A stretch of DNA of 64,000 nt from CAYVTZ01 sp964454685 (GTDB lineage Bacteria; Bacillota; Clostridia; Christensenellales; Christensenellaceae), in the NCBI GenBank assembly GCA_964454685.1, contig CAYVTZ010000003.1, positions 1 to 64,000 of the forward strand, in the 5' to 3' direction. Of the stretch, positions 42,698 to 52,160 are shown piece after piece. Position 1 is the first letter of the stretch; each line of letters starts with the position of its first letter. The translations under genes and the position numbers were made by a program. A model generated the notes under the pieces. The model was not told where the DNA came from and did not search any database. It saw only the letters and a list, made by a program, of their open reading frames with translations.

Positions 42698-43752
42698 AAA
42701 AGCTGACCTACCAAAGCCTTTGGCGTGTCAATTTACTTTGCAATGCGCTCACTGCGCTGCTTAGCATTGCAGCTCTCATCTTGGCTGTGCTTGCCGCTCA
42801 AATGCAGGGCGCGTACCCGTTTGGGCTCATAGTCATGTTTTGTGCACTGGGCACCTCCATAATCGGTCTGCAATGGCTGCGCCATCAGCTTTGTCATGTT
42901 CTTTGTCACACATTCGGCAGCATTCTGAACGATCTCCCCGAGAAGTATACGCAGCCTATCATGCGCTGTGGCTCCCTGCCCGACGCAATAGAAATGATCT
43001 CGGTCGCGCGTCTGGAGTACGGCAACAACGATATGACCACAAAATATCTGCTTGCCGAGGCGGAGCTGGGCGCGTTGCAAGGGCAGATCAACCCGCATTT
43101 TTTGTACAATACGCTGGAATCCATCTGCGGGCTAGCCATGATGCAAGGCGCGCCGCAAGTCGCCAAAATGACAGAAACGCTCGCCTATATGTTTCGCAAC
43201 AGCTTGCGCAAGGCAGGCATGCTTGTCACCTTAGAAGAGGAACTCACCAGCGTCGATCACTATATGACCATCCAGCAATTCCGCTTTTCCAATAAATTTT
43301 CCTTTCACAAGCATATCGCCGCAGAGGACGAAAAACGTATCCTTGCCTGCATCCTGCCGCACTTCACATTGCAGCCCATTGTGGAAAACGCCATTTATCA
43401 CGGCTTGGAAATGATGCAAGGGCACGGCGAGATCCATCTGCACGCCGTGCTCACACAAAAGCGTCTGCTGCTCAAGATCTCAGACAATGGCTGCGGCATT
43501 CCACAGCAAAAGTTAAATCTCATCAACGACAGTCTCAGCAGCGCACAGGCATATTCCGCCTCTCCCGCAGACTCAACGCATGTCGGTATGGCAATGCTCA
43601 ACATCAACTTGCGCATCAAAAAGACATTCGGCAACGATTATGGCATTTCCTTATACAGCACGTCGGGCATCGGCACCGATGTCAACATCACATTGCCCTG
43701 TACATGGGAAAAAAATTTCGATTCGCTTTTGGGCGATGAGGAGGACGCGTAA
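42694..43752 (+). CDS. Sensor histidine kinase (YesM/LytS-like), minimal sensor
   Basis: 352 residues. Two N-terminal spans (about 12-35 and 40-62) have almost no outside loop, so there is no extracellular sensor domain. The phospho-acceptor region is LGALQGQINPHFLYNTLESICGLA. The ATP site has QPIVENAIYHGLEMMQG (N box) and ISDNGCGIPQQKL (G1 box). It belongs to the internally truncated YesM type. The lack of a sensor and the degenerate ABC ATPase encoded next suggest sensing through another protein. Overlaps the response regulator by 4 bp. Confidence 0.88.
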   Translation: MKKLTYQSLWRVNLLCNALTALLSIAALILAVLAAQMQGAYPFGLIVMFCALGTSIIGLQWLRHQLCHVLCHTFGSILNDLPEKYTQPIMRCGSLPDAIEMISVARLEYGNNDMTTKYLLAEAELGALQGQINPHFLYNTLESICGLAMMQGAPQVAKMTETLAYMFRNSLRKAGMLVTLEEELTSVDHYMTIQQFRFSNKFSFHKHIAAEDEKRILACILPHFTLQPIVENAIYHGLEMMQGHGEIHLHAVLTQKRLLLKISDNGCGIPQQKLNLINDSLSSAQAYSASPADSTHVGMAMLNINLRIKKTFGNDYGISLYSTSGIGTDVNITLPCTWEKNFDSLLGDEEDA

Positions 43753-45242
43753 TGCAAGAGCTTCTCCGCATGGAGCACATCAGCCGCGCTGTAAGCGGCA
43801 AACGTTTGCTGCGCGGCGCATCCATCAATGTGCGACAGGGTGAGGTCGTCGGCTTGCTGGGTTTAAACGGCTCAGGCAAATCCATGTTGATGGAGGTCGC
43901 TTGCGGGCTTTCGCCTTGTGATAGCGGCAATTTGTACTTTAACGAGCAAAAGCTGACCCAACTCACCGTCAATCAGGCGACCGCGCTGGGCATTCACTAC
44001 CTGCGCAGCGTCAAATCTCTCTATCACGATTTCTCTATCATGGAAAATATTTTCTATATGCGCTCTTCACAGCATCTTGCCATCTTCAATCAGGAGGCGC
44101 ATTATTCCCAGACGAAAAAGCTGCTCCACCTGCTACACCTCAATCATTCGCCCAATAAACAGGTCTCACAGCTAAATTTATACGAAAAACTACTGGTGCT
44201 CGTCGCCAAAACCATCCACATGGGCGCACGACTGTTGGTGTTTGATAACATCGTCACACAGCTCTCCGGCGCGCACCTCTCACAATTCACGGGTATTCTG
44301 AAAATCTTATTACGCCAAAACATCTCCGTCATTCTGGTGGATCATAAGCCGGAATATCTGGTCTCCTGCTGCGATCGCATCTTTGTCATGCGGGAAAAAA
44401 CCACCGTGGGCGAGTTTGAGCAAGACGCTTTCTTAGAGCAAAAGCTCATGTCCGTGCTCATCGGACGCGATTATATTCCCCCGCGTAGCCTGCACGCCGC
44501 CACCTTTGATGCTTCACATATTTTCGCACTGGAACACATCTGTAAATCCCCCGTTCTGACTGATCTCACCTTCAGCGCAGCCGCAGGTGAAATCGTGGGC
44601 CTATGTACCAAATCCGCCACCGAGGCAACCGCGATCACCAATCTGATGTTCGGCAAAAGCATCGCAGATTCCGGGCAGTTTTCTATGTGCGGCAAGCCCT
44701 TCACTGTCCGCCGTGAAGCCGATATGATTCACATGGGCATCGGCACCATTTCAGAGTCTAACGAGACTTTTGAAAATCTCTCCCTCTATGAAAACATCAT
44801 GCTCATCGCCCATCAAAAATATGTAAAGCATCGTTTTTTTATAGATAAAAAGCAGCTTCTCCAAAATTTCAACGATTTATATTATCTCAATTTTTATGAT
44901 ACTATTTTTCTGTCTAAGAATAAGCAGTGCAAAAACTTAGATAAGTTGATGCAAAAACAGATCTGCATGTTTCGTCATTTGGTGTTGCGACCCAAAGTGC
45001 TCTTCTTTCACGATCCATTTCTTAATTTTGACGTGCTCTCCTCAGAAAAACTGATGCACCTGTTTGCGCAGCTTTCCGAGAAAGGCATCAGCATCCTTCT
45101 CCAATCCCCAAACATCAATAATCTGCTTCCCATCTGCCATAAAATCATCTTTGTGGATCACGGCGCAACCGTTTGCGAAATGCCAACGGGCAGCGCAAAC
45201 TATCCGGCCATCATGGATTTCAGTAAAAACTATTATTTATAA
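43752..45242 (+). CDS. Degenerate double-NBD ABC ATPase-like protein linked to the two-component system
   Basis: 496 residues shaped like RbsA (two NBDs). NBD1 keeps Walker A (GLNGSGKSM), but the catalytic Glu after Walker B is lost (LVFDNIVTQLS; usual LIMDEPTSAL). The signature is degraded (QLNLYEKLLVLVAK). NBD2 has no GK in Walker A (GLCTKSATEATAIT), signature KLMQKQICMFRHLVL and FFHDPFLNFDV. It is therefore unlikely to hydrolyse ATP. It starts inside the kinase stop codon (TAATG), so it is coexpressed with the two-component genes. I infer a signalling subunit that talks to the importer or the kinase. Confidence 0.75.
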   Translation: MQELLRMEHISRAVSGKRLLRGASINVRQGEVVGLLGLNGSGKSMLMEVACGLSPCDSGNLYFNEQKLTQLTVNQATALGIHYLRSVKSLYHDFSIMENIFYMRSSQHLAIFNQEAHYSQTKKLLHLLHLNHSPNKQVSQLNLYEKLLVLVAKTIHMGARLLVFDNIVTQLSGAHLSQFTGILKILLRQNISVILVDHKPEYLVSCCDRIFVMREKTTVGEFEQDAFLEQKLMSVLIGRDYIPPRSLHAATFDASHIFALEHICKSPVLTDLTFSAAAGEIVGLCTKSATEATAITNLMFGKSIADSGQFSMCGKPFTVRREADMIHMGIGTISESNETFENLSLYENIMLIAHQKYVKHRFFIDKKQLLQNFNDLYYLNFYDTIFLSKNKQCKNLDKLMQKQICMFRHLVLRPKVLFFHDPFLNFDVLSSEKLMHLFAQLSEKGISILLQSPNINNLLPICHKIIFVDHGATVCEMPTGSANYPAIMDFSKNYYL

Positions 45243-45564
45243 TCCCCGTTCCGTTTCATTTACACAATGATGGAGAAAATCAAGGGGTATTTCCATAGCC
45301 GCCGAACAAATCTGCTTCATCCGGTCTGCCCGTACCTTTTGGCAACACCTCAGCCCCGCAGATCGTGATTTTCTGCTGCAAGGCATGGGATGTTTCGTGC
45401 GCCCTTATCATGGCGGGGTACGGCTTCCGAATCAAAACAAACCGCGCAAAATCGCCCTAGGCTGAGCCTGTATTCTTCTGTTTTTTATGCTTCTTGATGT
45501 TTTAATCTTTCTCCATCTGTTTATACTATCTGAAAGCAATTTCACCATACGGGAGGAAGACATC
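45243..45564. other. Intergenic stretch, no convincing gene
   Basis: About 320 bp. A stop-free stretch (frame containing FWQHLSPADRDFLLQG) near 45320-45460 lacks a start codon and RBS. It may be a remnant. Nothing else coding was seen. Confidence 0.4.
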
Positions 45565-46359
45565 ATGAAAAAATCACTTTACGCAATCAATACGGTGCTG
45601 TTCATTGGCATGATTTTAGTCAATGTACTTGCCAACACCACGCTGCTCGGCGGTATGACAACGGGCGCCGTGTCCGACGCATACCCCAACCTGTTTGCCC
45701 CCGCCGGATATACCTTCTCCATCTGGGGCATCATCTACATTATGCTGGGTGCCTTTGTGGTCTATCAATGGGTCGCCTTCCGGCGCAGTAACGTCTCTCT
45801 CGATTATTTCGAAATTGGTCCGTGGTTCGCCCTTTCCTGTGTGCTCAATATTGTTTGGCTGTTTAGCTGGCAGTATCAAATCATGTGGCTGACCGTGATT
45901 CTGATGGTTCTCTTGCTGCTCACGCTCATTGTAATCTATCAGCGCGTCAGTCATCTGCCGCTGACTCATCGGGAAGCGCTCTTTCTGAAAGTGCCCTTCA
46001 GCCTTTACTTTGGCTGGATTACCATTGCAACCATCGCCAATTTTGCAACCTTCTTCGTCAGCATCGGGTTCACAGGCGGCGACGGAGCGCAAGTGTGGAT
46101 GGTGCTGATTCTGTTTGTGGGAGTGCTCATTGGTTCCTTGGTCATTTGGCGCACACACGACTTTGTCTATGCCGCAGTTCCTGTTTGGGCTTATATCGGC
46201 ATCTTGAGCAAACACATCAGCGCAAGCGGCTGGAACGGAAGATACCCCGCCGTCATCGTCTGCTTGGTGGTTTGTTTGATTCTGTTTGCCGTCGTCATCA
46301 CAACAACTGCGGTCCGGCTGCATGCACATAGCCGCCCCGCTCCCCGCAACCTGCGTTAA
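45565..46359 (+). CDS. TspO/MBR-related membrane protein
   Basis: 264 residues with about seven membrane spans. APAGYTFSIWGIIYIMLGAFVVYQW matches the TspO/MBR signature (tryptophan-rich sensory protein), but the protein is larger than the usual 155-160 residues. A known role for TspO is binding tetrapyrroles or related ligands; none is shown here. GGGAGGAAGACATC precedes the ATG. It stands alone between a degenerate ABC gene and a convergent terminator. Confidence 0.8.
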   Translation: MKKSLYAINTVLFIGMILVNVLANTTLLGGMTTGAVSDAYPNLFAPAGYTFSIWGIIYIMLGAFVVYQWVAFRRSNVSLDYFEIGPWFALSCVLNIVWLFSWQYQIMWLTVILMVLLLLTLIVIYQRVSHLPLTHREALFLKVPFSLYFGWITIATIANFATFFVSIGFTGGDGAQVWMVLILFVGVLIGSLVIWRTHDFVYAAVPVWAYIGILSKHISASGWNGRYPAVIVCLVVCLILFAVVITTTAVRLHAHSRPAPRNLR

Positions 46360-46394
46360 ACCGGCATCAAAATCCAATCCTAATTCAGGAATGC

Positions 46395-46448
46395 AAAAAC
46401 CGCGCATCGAGGCAAAATTTTCCCTTTGCCCAGACGCGCGGTTTTTTG
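46395..46448. terminator. Convergent bidirectional terminator
   Basis: AAAAACCGCGC pairs with GCGCGGTTTTTTG, with an inner GGCAAA/TTTGCC hairpin. A/T runs on both sides let it serve the TspO-like gene (plus) and the aminopeptidase gene (minus). Confidence 0.85.
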
Positions 46449-46475
46449 TTGCAGATCAGCGCTTCGCGCTCACCA

Positions 46476-47591
46476 CTATTTCAGGTTTTCCGGGTTCAAA
46501 CACAGCAAATCCTCTGTCACAAACAGTCCGTCCTTGCGGATCAGTTCACCGTCAAAATAGATTTCACCGCCGCCCATTTCCGGTGTCTGTACCAGCACCA
46601 AATCCCAGTGTTCCGCACTTTCGTTGCCATTGTCAGCATCTTCATAGCAGCTGCCCGGCGTAAAGTGCAGCGATCCTGCAATCTTTTCGTCAAACAAAAT
46701 ATCTCCGATGCAGCGCGTGATGTACGGATTCACACCCAACGCAAATTCACCGATATAGCGCGCTCCTTCGTCCGTGTTGAGCACGCGGTTGATTCGCTCG
46801 GTGTCGTTGGCAGTCGCCTCCACAATCTTACCCTTTTCAAAGCGAAAACACACATTCTCAAACTTAAATCCCTGATGCAGCGAAGGCGTGTTGTACGAAA
46901 TCACGCCATTCACGCTTTCCCGAACCGGCGCGGTGTAAACTTCCCCGTCCGGAACATTCATGCGCCCGTCGCACTTCTTTTGATCGATCCCCTTAATCGA
47001 GAAGGATATATCCGTGCCCGGCCCCTTGATCTGTACACGATCGGTCTTTGCCATGCGCTCCACCAGCGCATCCATGCAGCGGGACATCTTACGATAATCC
47101 AAATTGCAAACCTTAAAATAAAAGTCCTCAAACGCTTCTGTGCTCATTCCCGCCTGCTGCGCCATAGAGGGCGAAGGATAGCGCAGTACCACCCATTTGG
47201 TGTGCTTCACACGCAAATCATGATGCACCTGTTTGAAATAAATGGACTGGTACAAGTCCATGATGTCGTGCGGCACATCCGTCTGCTCCGTCGCATTGTC
47301 TGTGCCGCGAAACGCAATGTAAGCCTGCATTTCTTTCATGCGAGTGCTGTCCCAGCGCGTCACATCTTCAATCTGCTCCCGCGTCGCCTGCATCAGCCAT
47401 TCGCGCGTCACCGCAGTGTGCGAGGTCACAACATACGGCAATCCGCCCGCCGCATACACTTCTTTGATCAGTTGCTGCGTGACCGCCCGCTCGCACCCCG
47501 AAACATCGACCAGTACGCGCTCTCCCTTTTTTACATCACAAGAATAATTCACCAAAGTATTGCATAGCTGTTTCAATCGTTCATCCGTCAT
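46476..47591 (-). CDS. M29-family metalloaminopeptidase
   Basis: 371 residues of the aminopeptidase T/AmpS/PepS type. Key metal ligands are recognisable: Glu in GEVYTAPVRESVNG, Glu in IGEFALGVNP, His in GSLHFTPGSCY and the His/Asp pair in AEHWDLVL. The likely job is cytosolic release of N-terminal residues, as in peptide recycling. It is downstream of the MATE gene on the same strand with a small gap; cotranscription is possible. Confidence 0.88.
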   Translation of the reverse strand: MTDERLKQLCNTLVNYSCDVKKGERVLVDVSGCERAVTQQLIKEVYAAGGLPYVVTSHTAVTREWLMQATREQIEDVTRWDSTRMKEMQAYIAFRGTDNATEQTDVPHDIMDLYQSIYFKQVHHDLRVKHTKWVVLRYPSPSMAQQAGMSTEAFEDFYFKVCNLDYRKMSRCMDALVERMAKTDRVQIKGPGTDISFSIKGIDQKKCDGRMNVPDGEVYTAPVRESVNGVISYNTPSLHQGFKFENVCFRFEKGKIVEATANDTERINRVLNTDEGARYIGEFALGVNPYITRCIGDILFDEKIAGSLHFTPGSCYEDADNGNESAEHWDLVLVQTPEMGGGEIYFDGELIRKDGLFVTEDLLCLNPENLK

Positions 47592-47627
47592 ATCGCTTCT
47601 CCTTTGCTGCGCGGCATACGCCGCCCT

Positions 47628-49001
47628 TTAGTCTACCGTAATACATTCTTTTTTGTCCTGCTCCAGCGGCTGCAAGTAACGCTTCTTCACAAAGCGGAAG
47701 AAAAACAGCGAAAGCACCAGAGATACGCATTCCGCAATGGGGAATGCAAACCAGACCGCATACAATCCACCCACCTGCGCCAACAGATATGCCACCGGCA
47801 GTATGACGGCAAGCTGCCTGCAAATGGAAATGATCATACTCAGCACCCCGTTGCCCACCGCCTGAAACACGGAGGAAAACACAATGCCCACGCTCGCCAG
47901 CGGAAAGCATATACTGATAATGCGGAATGCAGTGCCACCCACATCCACCATCACAGGCGTGGCGTTAAACATCGCCAAAAGCTGTGTGGGGAAAAGTTGG
48001 AACACCACGATGCCCACCGCCGCAATGCTCACCGAAAGTATCAGTGCATATTTTATGGTTTCCGTGATACGCTTGGGACTTCGCGCGCCATAGTTGTACG
48101 CCACAATGGGGATCAATCCACTGCACAAGCCAAAAATCGGCATAAATACAAAGGATTGCAGCTTACCATACGCGCCCAGTACCGAAACCGCAGCCTCGGA
48201 AAAACCAATCAATATCATATTAAACCCAACCATCATAACCGAAACAATCGACTGCATGATGATGGAGGGCACACCCACCTTGTAAATACCGCCAATGATG
48301 CGCTTGTCGGGTCGAAATCCTTTCATCGTCACACTGATTTCCTTCACCTTTTTCTTGGTAAAGTACCAGCCCAGCGCCATCGCAACCGTCTGTCCGATTA
48401 CCGTAGCAATGGCTGCGCCGGCAATGCCCATCTGCGGGAATCCCAGATAGCCAAAAATCAGAATCGGGTCAAGTATGATATTGATGATCGCGCCCGTAAG
48501 CTGAATAACCATGTTGTAAATGGTCAATCCCGTACCCTGCATGATACGCTCAAATGTGATCTGCATGAATACAGAAATCGAGAACGTAATGCAAATGGTC
48601 AAATATTCCGTTCCCATGCGCACAATATCCGCATCCTGCGAAAATGCTTCGAAAAAGGTGCGCGAGCAGGTCATCCCAACCACGGCAAACACCACCGCGC
48701 TAATCAGCGCGAGGAAAATACCGTTCGCCGCAACCTTCGCCGCCTGCTTGGGTCGTTTTTCTCCCAAACGACGGGATAGCAGAGAGTTGACGCCCACGCC
48801 GGTTCCCACCGCAACGGATATCACCAGCATTTGCAACGGGAACGCCAGCGATACTGCGGTAAACGCCTTGTCGCTGAACTGCCCTACAAAGATGCTGTCC
48901 ACGATGTTATACAACGCCTGCACCAGCATCGAAATCATGATGGGCAGCGAAATTTTAACCAAAAGTTTTTTTACGGGCATAACGCCCATTCTGTTTTCCA
49001 A
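47628..49001 (-). CDS. MATE-family efflux pump
   Basis: 457 residues with about twelve membrane spans in two repeated halves. PVKKLLVKISLPIMISMLVQALYNIVDSIFVGQF is the MATE N-terminal half signature, and GGIYKVGVPSIIMQSIVSVMM starts the second half. It likely exports cationic drugs or metabolites by Na+ or H+ exchange. The start is TTG (GAGGG about eight bases before); an ATG four codons in is the alternative. Confidence 0.88.
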   Translation of the reverse strand: MENRMGVMPVKKLLVKISLPIMISMLVQALYNIVDSIFVGQFSDKAFTAVSLAFPLQMLVISVAVGTGVGVNSLLSRRLGEKRPKQAAKVAANGIFLALISAVVFAVVGMTCSRTFFEAFSQDADIVRMGTEYLTICITFSISVFMQITFERIMQGTGLTIYNMVIQLTGAIINIILDPILIFGYLGFPQMGIAGAAIATVIGQTVAMALGWYFTKKKVKEISVTMKGFRPDKRIIGGIYKVGVPSIIMQSIVSVMMVGFNMILIGFSEAAVSVLGAYGKLQSFVFMPIFGLCSGLIPIVAYNYGARSPKRITETIKYALILSVSIAAVGIVVFQLFPTQLLAMFNATPVMVDVGGTAFRIISICFPLASVGIVFSSVFQAVGNGVLSMIISICRQLAVILPVAYLLAQVGGLYAVWFAFPIAECVSLVLSLFFFRFVKKRYLQPLEQDKKECITVD

Positions 49002-49148
49002 ATTAATCCCTCATTTCTATTTTCCCACCGGAATCTCAGTCTCACTAAAATTCACGGAAACATTTGACAGTTTAACACAAAAGACGCATAATGTAAATGA
49101 AGGCACAGGATACTAAGCAAGATTAGTATGAAAGCCAACTATTTTTTA

Positions 49149-49207
49149 CGAATTCCCCACATCATTGACCCGATCATACCGGTATCTTTTATGCCGGAAT
49201 TCGTATC
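49149..49207 (+). promoter_or_regulatory. Inverted repeat in the leader of the cytidylate-kinase-like gene
   Basis: ACGAATTCC and GGAATTCGT are perfect 9-base arms about 40 bases apart, 30 bases before the start codon. It could be an operator or a leader hairpin. The meaning is unknown. Confidence 0.4.
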
Positions 49208-49237
49208 ATCCCCAATTTTTTACATCGGAGGTGTCTT

Positions 49238-49852
49238 ATGAAACAGGACGTTGTCATCACCATCAGCCGCCAGTTTGCAAGCGGCGGACGCATCATCGGT
49301 CAAAAACTTGCCGAGAAGCTGGGTATCCCGCTTTATGACAAAGAAATCATCGCTCTTGCCGCCAAAGAAAGCGGCTATAAAGAGGAATTCTTTGAGCAGG
49401 CAAGCGAACGCTCCAGCAACAAATTCATGTTTTACCTTTCGTCCGGGCTGGGCAATTTCGCCTCATGGGGCACGGACATCGCGCTGGATGACAAGCTGTT
49501 CTTGATTCAGGCGGATATCATCCGCAGTGTTGCGATTCAAGGCTCGTGCATCATCATCGGCCGCTGCGCAGATTATATTCTCAACACACGAGAAAATCTG
49601 GTGAACCTGTTTATCTACTCGGACATCGATCAGCGCATCCAACGCGCCGTCAACGAATATCATCTCAAGGCGGATAATATCAAAGAGGCAATCCTGTCCT
49701 CAGACAAAAAGCGTGCCGCCTATTATAACTATTATTCCGATCTCAAGTGGGGCAAGCCGGAAAACTACCACCTGATGATTAATTCAGACAGTGTCGGCAT
49801 CGACGCCTGCACAGAGCTGCTCTATTCTTATGTCAAAATGCGTCAGGGGTAA
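49238..49852 (+). CDS. Cytidylate-kinase-like family protein
   Basis: 204 residues. The P-loop region is TISRQFASGGRIIGQKLAEKLGIPLYDKEII, as in the cytidylate-kinase-like group found widely in Clostridia. IGRCADYIL and RVNEYH-type stretches follow. It is probably a nucleotide- or small-molecule-kinase, but its substrate is unproven in this group. RBS ATCGGAGGTGTC precedes the ATG. Confidence 0.85.
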   Translation: MKQDVVITISRQFASGGRIIGQKLAEKLGIPLYDKEIIALAAKESGYKEEFFEQASERSSNKFMFYLSSGLGNFASWGTDIALDDKLFLIQADIIRSVAIQGSCIIIGRCADYILNTRENLVNLFIYSDIDQRIQRAVNEYHLKADNIKEAILSSDKKRAAYYNYYSDLKWGKPENYHLMINSDSVGIDACTELLYSYVKMRQG

Positions 49853-49876
49853 TAAACGCCCTGACCTCTGCACTAG

Positions 49877-49914
49877 AAAAACAGCTTTGCCGAGACAACG
49901 GCAAAGCTGTTTTA
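49877..49914. terminator. Shared terminator of the kinase-like gene and rplJL
   Basis: AAAACAGCTTTGCCG and CGGCAAAGCTGTTTT form a near-perfect hairpin between two convergent units, with T runs on either strand. Confidence 0.9.
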
Positions 49915-49935
49915 AAATCGCTCTTAAATGGGAAA

Positions 49936-50310
49936 TTATTTCATTTCCACATCTGCGCCAGCTTCTTTGAGTGCCGCAGCAAGCTTTTCCGCTTCGTCCT
50001 TGTTCAGTGCTTCTTTCACTGTGCTCGGAGCGCCGTCCACGAGGTCTTTTGCTTCTTTCAGACCAAGGCCTGTAGCTTCTCTAACCACTTTGATGACTTT
50101 GATTTTCTCAGCGCCGGCAGCCTTCAGAACAACGTCAAATTCCGTTTTCTCTTCCGCAGCTTCCGCAGCGCCACCAGCAGCCGGAGCAGCAGCAACCGCT
50201 ACCGGAGCAGCAGCGCTAACGCCAAATTTTTCTTCCAGTTCCTTTACGAGCTCTGCCAGCTCGAGTACGCTCATTTTTTCAATCGCTTCAATGATCTGTG
50301 CTTTATCCAT
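49936..50310 (-). CDS. rplL: Ribosomal protein L7/L12
   Basis: 124 residues, MDKAQIIEAIEKMSVLELAELVKELEEKFG at the N-terminal dimerisation part, an Ala/Gly hinge, then the globular factor-binding domain (EKIKVIKVVREATGLGLKEAKDLVD). It forms the flexible ribosomal stalk. Directly follows rplJ, as in all bacteria. Confidence 0.97.
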   Translation of the reverse strand: MDKAQIIEAIEKMSVLELAELVKELEEKFGVSAAAPVAVAAAPAAGGAAEAAEEKTEFDVVLKAAGAEKIKVIKVVREATGLGLKEAKDLVDGAPSTVKEALNKDEAEKLAAALKEAGADVEMK

Positions 50311-50381
50311 GATAATTAATCTCCTTTAAATTTTAAAATCTGTTACGGCAATGCCGTTTACTCGCGGTCATGCCGCTGTTT

Positions 50382-50909
50382 TTATGCCTCTTTTTGTTCG
50401 CGAATCGCGTTGAGCGCGCAGACAAGCCCTCTCGGGATTGCCGCCAAAACGCCCACAAAGTTGGTGATCGGCGCATTCATGCTGCCCATCATCTTTGCGA
50501 TCAATTCCTCTCTGGACGGGAGTTTTGACAGTGCGTCGATGCCATTGGCATCCATCACTTTTCCCTCAAGGATACCGCCTTTGATCTCCGTCTTCTTGAC
50601 GTCTTTCACAAATTTGGTCAGAATCTTCGCCGGTGCCACCGCATCCTCATATCCGAATGCCACAGCCGTCGGCCCCTTGAAATAATCGTCCGAACCTTCA
50701 ATGCCCAGTGCTTCCGCTGCACGTTTCAAGATGTTGTTTTTGATAACACGATATTCCACGTTCGCCTCACGGCACTGGTTTCTCAGGTTGGAAACCTGCT
50801 CCACCGTCAATCCCCGATAATCGAGAATCACCATGCTCTGCGCACGCTGCATCATTTCCTGTACCTGTGCTACGGATGCTTCCTTTTGTTTTAGCTTTGC
50901 TTCCTTCAT
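50382..50909 (-). CDS. rplJ: Ribosomal protein L10
   Basis: About 175 residues: KEAKLKQKEASVAQVQEMMQRAQSMVILDYRGLTVEQVSNLR is typical, and the C-terminal helix anchors L7/L12 dimers. GGAGGTGAAACAG precedes the ATG at 50909; an earlier in-frame start would extend into the L10 leader. Its mRNA leader is expected to be regulated by the L10-(L12) complex. Confidence 0.96.
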   Translation of the reverse strand: MKEAKLKQKEASVAQVQEMMQRAQSMVILDYRGLTVEQVSNLRNQCREANVEYRVIKNNILKRAAEALGIEGSDDYFKGPTAVAFGYEDAVAPAKILTKFVKDVKKTEIKGGILEGKVMDANGIDALSKLPSREELIAKMMGSMNAPITNFVGVLAAIPRGLVCALNAIREQKEA

Positions 50910-50942
50910 CTGTTTCACCTCCAGCCTCACGCAGAATGAAAT

Positions 50943-51072
50943 AAAAAATGCCCTGCTTAAAGCCATAAAGACATTAAAAGAGCATTACACATCTTTTGGA
51001 TTCTTTCCTCGCCGGGAGATTAAGCATATCGCGCCCGGGTCTATGGCTTTTCCTTGCATATTCTATTTTACG
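50943..51072 (-). ncRNA. L10 leader (autoregulatory mRNA leader)
   Basis: The transcript between the promoter and rplJ contains GC-rich hairpins and a T-rich terminator-like end, the usual arrangement of L10 leader RNA. The L10(L12) complex binds it and lowers expression. Boundaries are approximate and the call rests mostly on position. Confidence 0.7.
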
Positions 51073-51080
51073 CGATTATG

Positions 51081-51110
51081 ATTATATCACAGCGAAAACA
51101 TGCTTGTCAA
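51081..51110 (-). promoter_or_regulatory. rplJL promoter overlapping the CheW/CZB stop codon
   Basis: TTGACA (51105-51110) and TATAAT (51081-51086) on the minus strand, with an 18-bp spacer. The stop codon of the upstream CheW-CZB gene falls inside the -35. Confidence 0.85.
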
Positions 51111-51946
51111 GCATTTCCCGCCATTTCTTCTACGCTTTCGCCAAGCGGCACATCCAAACGGAACACGCGCTCAACATCAAAATCCAAATACATTTTATCG
51201 TCCGCCGAATAAATCAAGCCCGCAAAATAGCTGCCATGCTCCATCCCAACAGAAACCTGCTCCATTACGCATCCTTCAAAGCTGCGCACTGCGCTGATGC
51301 TGTCCACCAGCAGCCCCAGCTTCCGCTCACCGGATTGCAGCAGTATGATGATGCCGCGTGTGCTGTTGGAGTATTCATCAATCAGCTTATCCAGCAGCGG
51401 CACGATCACTTTATGGCATAAGGATTTCGCTCGATCTAAAGCAGCCTCCATCCCCGCCATGTCGTTGCTTTCTCTGCATTTTTCCATGATGTCCGCCTGC
51501 GCATGCAACTCTTTATGTGGCTTATCGATCTGTTTGAGGATATACTGAATCGCCATCACGTCCGTGTGATAGCCGTCATACCAAATGCCGAACATGCACT
51601 TGTGCGGATCGCGCGGCAACGTAAACACATCCCCGGACTGTGCGCAACGTTCCAGTTCTTTCACCCAACCCACATGCTTTTCCTTCATTGCCGCAAAATC
51701 CCGCAACGCATCCTGCCGGGATTGCTGATCCAGCAATAAGCGCATATCCACCACAGGAAAGCTTTCCCCGCGCACATCCATAATGCCGGCATAATATTGC
51801 GGCGCGTGCGGAATGACAACGCGTTGCTCATCATTTGGAATGATCTGTATTACATTCTCGCTGTTGATGCTGTAATCTTCATCACAAATACGAAAGGTGA
51901 CCCACGGGTGCAGGCAGTGTTCCATGACTGTTCTTGTTTGCTTCAT
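51107..51946 (-). CDS. CheW-like protein with an inserted CZB zinc-binding domain
   Basis: 279 residues. A CheW fold is split: residues about 10-85 (WVTFRICDEDYSINSENVIQI, YYAGIMDVRGESFPVVDMRLLL) and about 195-270 (RGIIILLQSGERKLGLLVDSISAVRSF) flank a CZB domain (about 88-192). The zinc ligands are His91 (KHVGWV), Cys117 (DPHKCMFG), His144 and His148 (PHKELHAQA). CZB domains sense zinc or oxidants in chemoreceptors. CheW links receptors to CheA. An insertion into CheW would make a soluble, signal-modulated coupling protein. No other chemotaxis genes are nearby. Confidence 0.8.
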   Translation of the reverse strand: MKQTRTVMEHCLHPWVTFRICDEDYSINSENVIQIIPNDEQRVVIPHAPQYYAGIMDVRGESFPVVDMRLLLDQQSRQDALRDFAAMKEKHVGWVKELERCAQSGDVFTLPRDPHKCMFGIWYDGYHTDVMAIQYILKQIDKPHKELHAQADIMEKCRESNDMAGMEAALDRAKSLCHKVIVPLLDKLIDEYSNSTRGIIILLQSGERKLGLLVDSISAVRSFEGCVMEQVSVGMEHGSYFAGLIYSADDKMYLDFDVERVFRLDVPLGESVEEMAGNA

Positions 51947-52160
51947 ATTCCACCATCACTTCTGTCTTTCAATCAATGTCGTGCACTTATCTAACAGACA
52001 TATAAAAACTAAACCAACCTATTTAATAAAGTGGCACTAAGCGAATTTTAGCTTGAAACATAGAAAATGTCAATGCGTTTTTCTCAAATACCACAAATAT
52101 TCCGGATTCATGCCGGCAGCTTCAAAGGCACTGCTGTCAAGCCCCGGAGTCCACTTCGCC

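Noticed and set aside
45300..45465. Stop-free stretch with FWQHLSPADRDFLLQG
   Set aside because: No start codon or RBS, and no similarity that I recognise.
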